Assembly: GCA_003550305.1 (NCBI GenBank)
Contig: QKYT01001031.1
Coordinates: 1,925-22,102 of the forward strand
DNA: 20,178 nt
Reading direction: 5' to 3'
DNA from: Glomus cerebriforme
Lineage: Eukaryota > Glomeromycota > Glomeromycetes > Glomerales > Glomeraceae
A program made the translations under genes and the position numbers. Each line of letters starts with the position of its first letter. Position 1 is the first letter of the stretch. Of the stretch, positions 17,958 to 20,178 are shown in pieces. The notes below the pieces were generated by a model. That model was not told the origin of the DNA. It searched no databases and saw only the letters and a program-made list of their open reading frames with translations.

Positions 17958-19528
17958 TACAATCAAAAAGACAATTGGTTTTTAGAATTAATAAACATCT
18001 TTATTCAAATTTATTTTAAAAAGACAATAAAATTAATTATTTATATTTACAAATCCTAAGTTTGCAAAACAATTAATCTGATATACATTTTAGACCGATT
18101 TTGATCTCATTACTGCTAGACAGTTGTTTATGTTGTTAATAGGTTATTGAAAATAAGTTTTTCTATTAATAGTATTGTATATTATATAATGTACTGTATA
18201 TCATCTATTAGGTATATGCAATACAAGTCAAATCAGCAGTAAAGTTTCGATCAAAGATAGTAACACAAGAAAGGTAATTTGTCCATGTGATTTGTAACGA
18301 ATGTTTGCCCTTTTTGTCTTGAAACAATTTGGCGACCGAATAGAAAAAAGTACTGGTAGATTTACTACTTACTGCTACGATTTTATATACGTATGGGGGG
18401 ACGGGTAATTACTATTAATATCAGAATATTATAAATTTTATAACGATATCAAACCCACATTTTTCTTAAAAATAAATATATATTTTTTTTTGAATTTCTA
18501 CGGCAAAATCCATAAATTATTTTTTTTTTGTTACCTAAAATTAATTAATTACATTCTCACATTATACATACATTATGAATGTGAATTTATGGGAACCTTT
18601 GAACATTGTGATAAATAGAAAGAAAAGAATCTATAATGGATAAGCAAATAAAAAATAATAACAAAAATATTACATAACAATTCAAAGTTTTAAGGAAATC
18701 GAGTTTTTTTTTTAAAAAAAAAAAGATAAGGAAAAAAAGGTAAAGATCATCGGTTCGTTTCATAAATAATAAATTTATGTTTATTATTTATTTATTTTCT
18801 CCGCAAAAAAAAAAAAAAAATCATACGATAAATGCGAATTAATACATCTTTTACATTAATATTTTTGTTTTTTTTTTTTTTTGAATTTGAAGTTGAATAA
18901 CTAACTCATATCATAAATTGAATACTTTTAAAGTGATAACAACATAAAATTTTAAAAGAACACAAGTAAAAACACAGGTAATAAACTGTTAATACATTTT
19001 GCATCATTAAAAACTGCAAAAATACATTAAACTATTTCCCGAATATTTATTAAAAAAAAAAACATTAGAATTTTAAAAGGTTGATTACAACATATTTGTT
19101 TATTTTTTTAAATACTGTATATATAAATACAAAATAAACAATTTTTTGTCTTGGATAAGCTTGTAAATCTTTAACGGAACTTCTATTTTTTTATACCAAT
19201 ATATTTTTTGCGATTGTCATGATTTTAATTGTCCATAAATTGTAATTGTTTCCCTTGACGACTTTAGAAGAGAGACAAATTATATATATATTAATCGATT
19301 GAGCACATAATCTAAAGAATCAACCTAACCAATTATAATCAAAATCAGTATGCACATGGAATCACCAGCATCAACATACATAAATTTAGAATATCCTAAT
19401 AAGGAAATAAATCTTTTAGGATAATTCCAACTTTAAAAAATGTTAAATCATTTGTTATCCCGATTTTATTCTCTAAATTCTTCGTAATGGTTTGGTTAAT
19501 AAATTAATTTTTTTATGCATGAATATAA

Positions 19529-19581
19529 AATGAATGATGAATGAATGATGAATGAATGATGAATGTAAATGAATGTAAATG
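19529..19581 (+). repeat. Two adjoining minisatellites
   Basis: AATGAATGATG is repeated perfectly three times (19529-19561), then AATGTAAATG perfectly twice (19562-19581). The second unit looks like a shortened variant of the first. Confidence 0.9.
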
Positions 19582-19754
19582 AAAATTATTTTAGAATAAT
19601 ACAAATTTAAAATATTTACATCATCCCATTGTTTAAACCAAATTTATAATAGGTATTTTCTAAAAATACATGTATAATGGACGAAAAGATGTTGTTTACT
19701 AAATATATCTTTTTTTTTTGATAATGATTACTTTTTTTTAAAAAAAATAAAAAA

Positions 19755-19780
19755 GCCAAGCTGCGCCACGGCAAATTCCG
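19755..19780 (-). other. tRNA A-box-like fragment followed by T6
   Basis: On the minus strand CGGAATTTGCCG is followed by TGGCGCAGCTTGG (19768-19756), which fits the tRNA D-arm/A-box pattern, and then by TTTTTT. No anticodon arm or T-arm follows, so it is not a tRNA gene. It may be a 5' tRNA fragment or SINE head, or chance. Confidence 0.25.
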
Positions 19781-20178
19781 ATTAAAAAATAAAAACTAAC
19801 AATGAAATATGTAAAATATTATTGTACAGCATAAAACTGATCTTCTAAACTCCAGGGAATTTCTTTCGAAAATAGGTGCAAATATAGTAATGGAATTACT
19901 TTAAGAAGATCGATTGATTTAAGGGTTCCTTCCGGTATTAGTATTAATTAAGAAAAATGAAACAATATTTATTTTTCCCCAACCTTTTAACTTTAAATGG
20001 TATTGTAATGTAAATAAAGTTTTTTTTTTTTTTTTATATTACGTTTTTTTTTAAAAAACTAAATACGGAACAATATATAATTTTAAACTTTTTTTATATT
20101 ATCATATTCAAAAAAACTGACATAAATTATGCCCTCAAAAGACTTTTTTCTCCAATTATTATTTTTTTTTTTTTTTTT

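Larger units (their letters stand above)
17958..20178. other. AT-rich right flank, no supported gene
   Basis: Mostly A/T homopolymers. A few G/C-richer patches (18090-18400, 19300-19440, 19755-19940) are open in several frames for 40-65 codons, but no frame shows a recognisable motif, start codon and splice set together. An imperfect inverted repeat (18098-18120 against 18232-18260, sharing TTTGATC and TTACTGCT) lies in the first patch. Confidence 0.4.

Noticed and set aside
18211..18275. Possible plus-strand exon between CTATTAG and GTAATT
   Set aside because: It is in frame and has splice-like edges, but there is no partner exon or recognisable motif, and the donor is weak.
18208..18402. 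About 64-codon minus-strand open frame ending at TAA 18208-18210
   Set aside because: No start codon or clear acceptor, and other frames of the same patch are also open for long stretches, so coding cannot be told from a local rise in G/C.
19342..19425. Short plus-strand frame containing MHMESPASTYINLEY
   Set aside because: About 25 codons, with no splice donor at a useful place and no homology I know.
19819..19948. About 43-codon minus-strand open frame ending at TAA 19819-19821
   Set aside because: It could be a last exon of a gene beyond the window, but no good acceptor with a T tract precedes it and I do not recognise the peptide.
1..20178. CRISPR arrays, rRNA operons, intact tRNAs
   Set aside because: No regularly spaced identical repeats with unique spacers, no conserved rRNA blocks and no complete tRNA cloverleaf. 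The intron-like array has diverged units without spacer structure.

Overview
The window looks like very AT-rich nuclear DNA of a filamentous fungus. An arbuscular mycorrhizal (Rhizophagus-like, Glomeromycotina) genome fits best: two conserved genes lie in a sea of A/T homopolymers and decayed transposons, and their many 64-97 nt spliceosomal introns have GTAAGT-type donors, CTAAC branch points and TAG acceptors. This assignment is inference. No rRNA, intact tRNA, CRISPR array or bacterial-style operon was seen.

The two genes are divergent and share an intergenic region of about 0.6 kb. On the minus strand (3809-4728) an eight-exon gene encodes a VPS55/LEPROT-family endosomal membrane protein. 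It is easily missed because no exon is longer than 91 nt. Its reading frame has no AUG; the best start is an ACG. On the plus strand (5366-8596) a four-exon gene encodes a 933-residue protein with two BTB/POZ-like domains, a helical region, a long Ser/Thr-rich linker and a C-terminal CAP-Gly domain. The architecture suggests a link between BTB-mediated assembly (or cullin-3 recruitment) and microtubule plus ends. The second intron has two competing donors, and the alternative products lose the CAP-Gly half.

The rest is mostly repeats and relics. Left of the genes lie a repeat cluster (541-770) and a Tc1/mariner transposase pseudogene (1069-2125). Right of the genes lie a degenerate tandem repeat (about 9640-9945); a strong hairpin (10982-11052); an array of about 11 units of roughly 128 bp (11100-12505), in which each unit resembles a spliceosomal intron around a 30-40 nt exon-like core; a decayed minus-strand coding sequence (13524-13995, probably extending towards 15400) with a 260-bp MITE beside it (14439-14698); a probable retroposed insert with a 13-bp target duplication and poly(A) (16335-16989); and a 566-bp Tc1/mariner-type MITE with TA duplications (17392-17957). 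The last 2.2 kb hold minisatellites, poly(T)/poly(A) palindromes and a tRNA-A-box-like fragment, but no gene I can support.

The most unusual items are the intron-like tandem array, the VPS55 gene without an in-frame AUG, and the BTB-BTB-CAP-Gly gene with competing splice donors.
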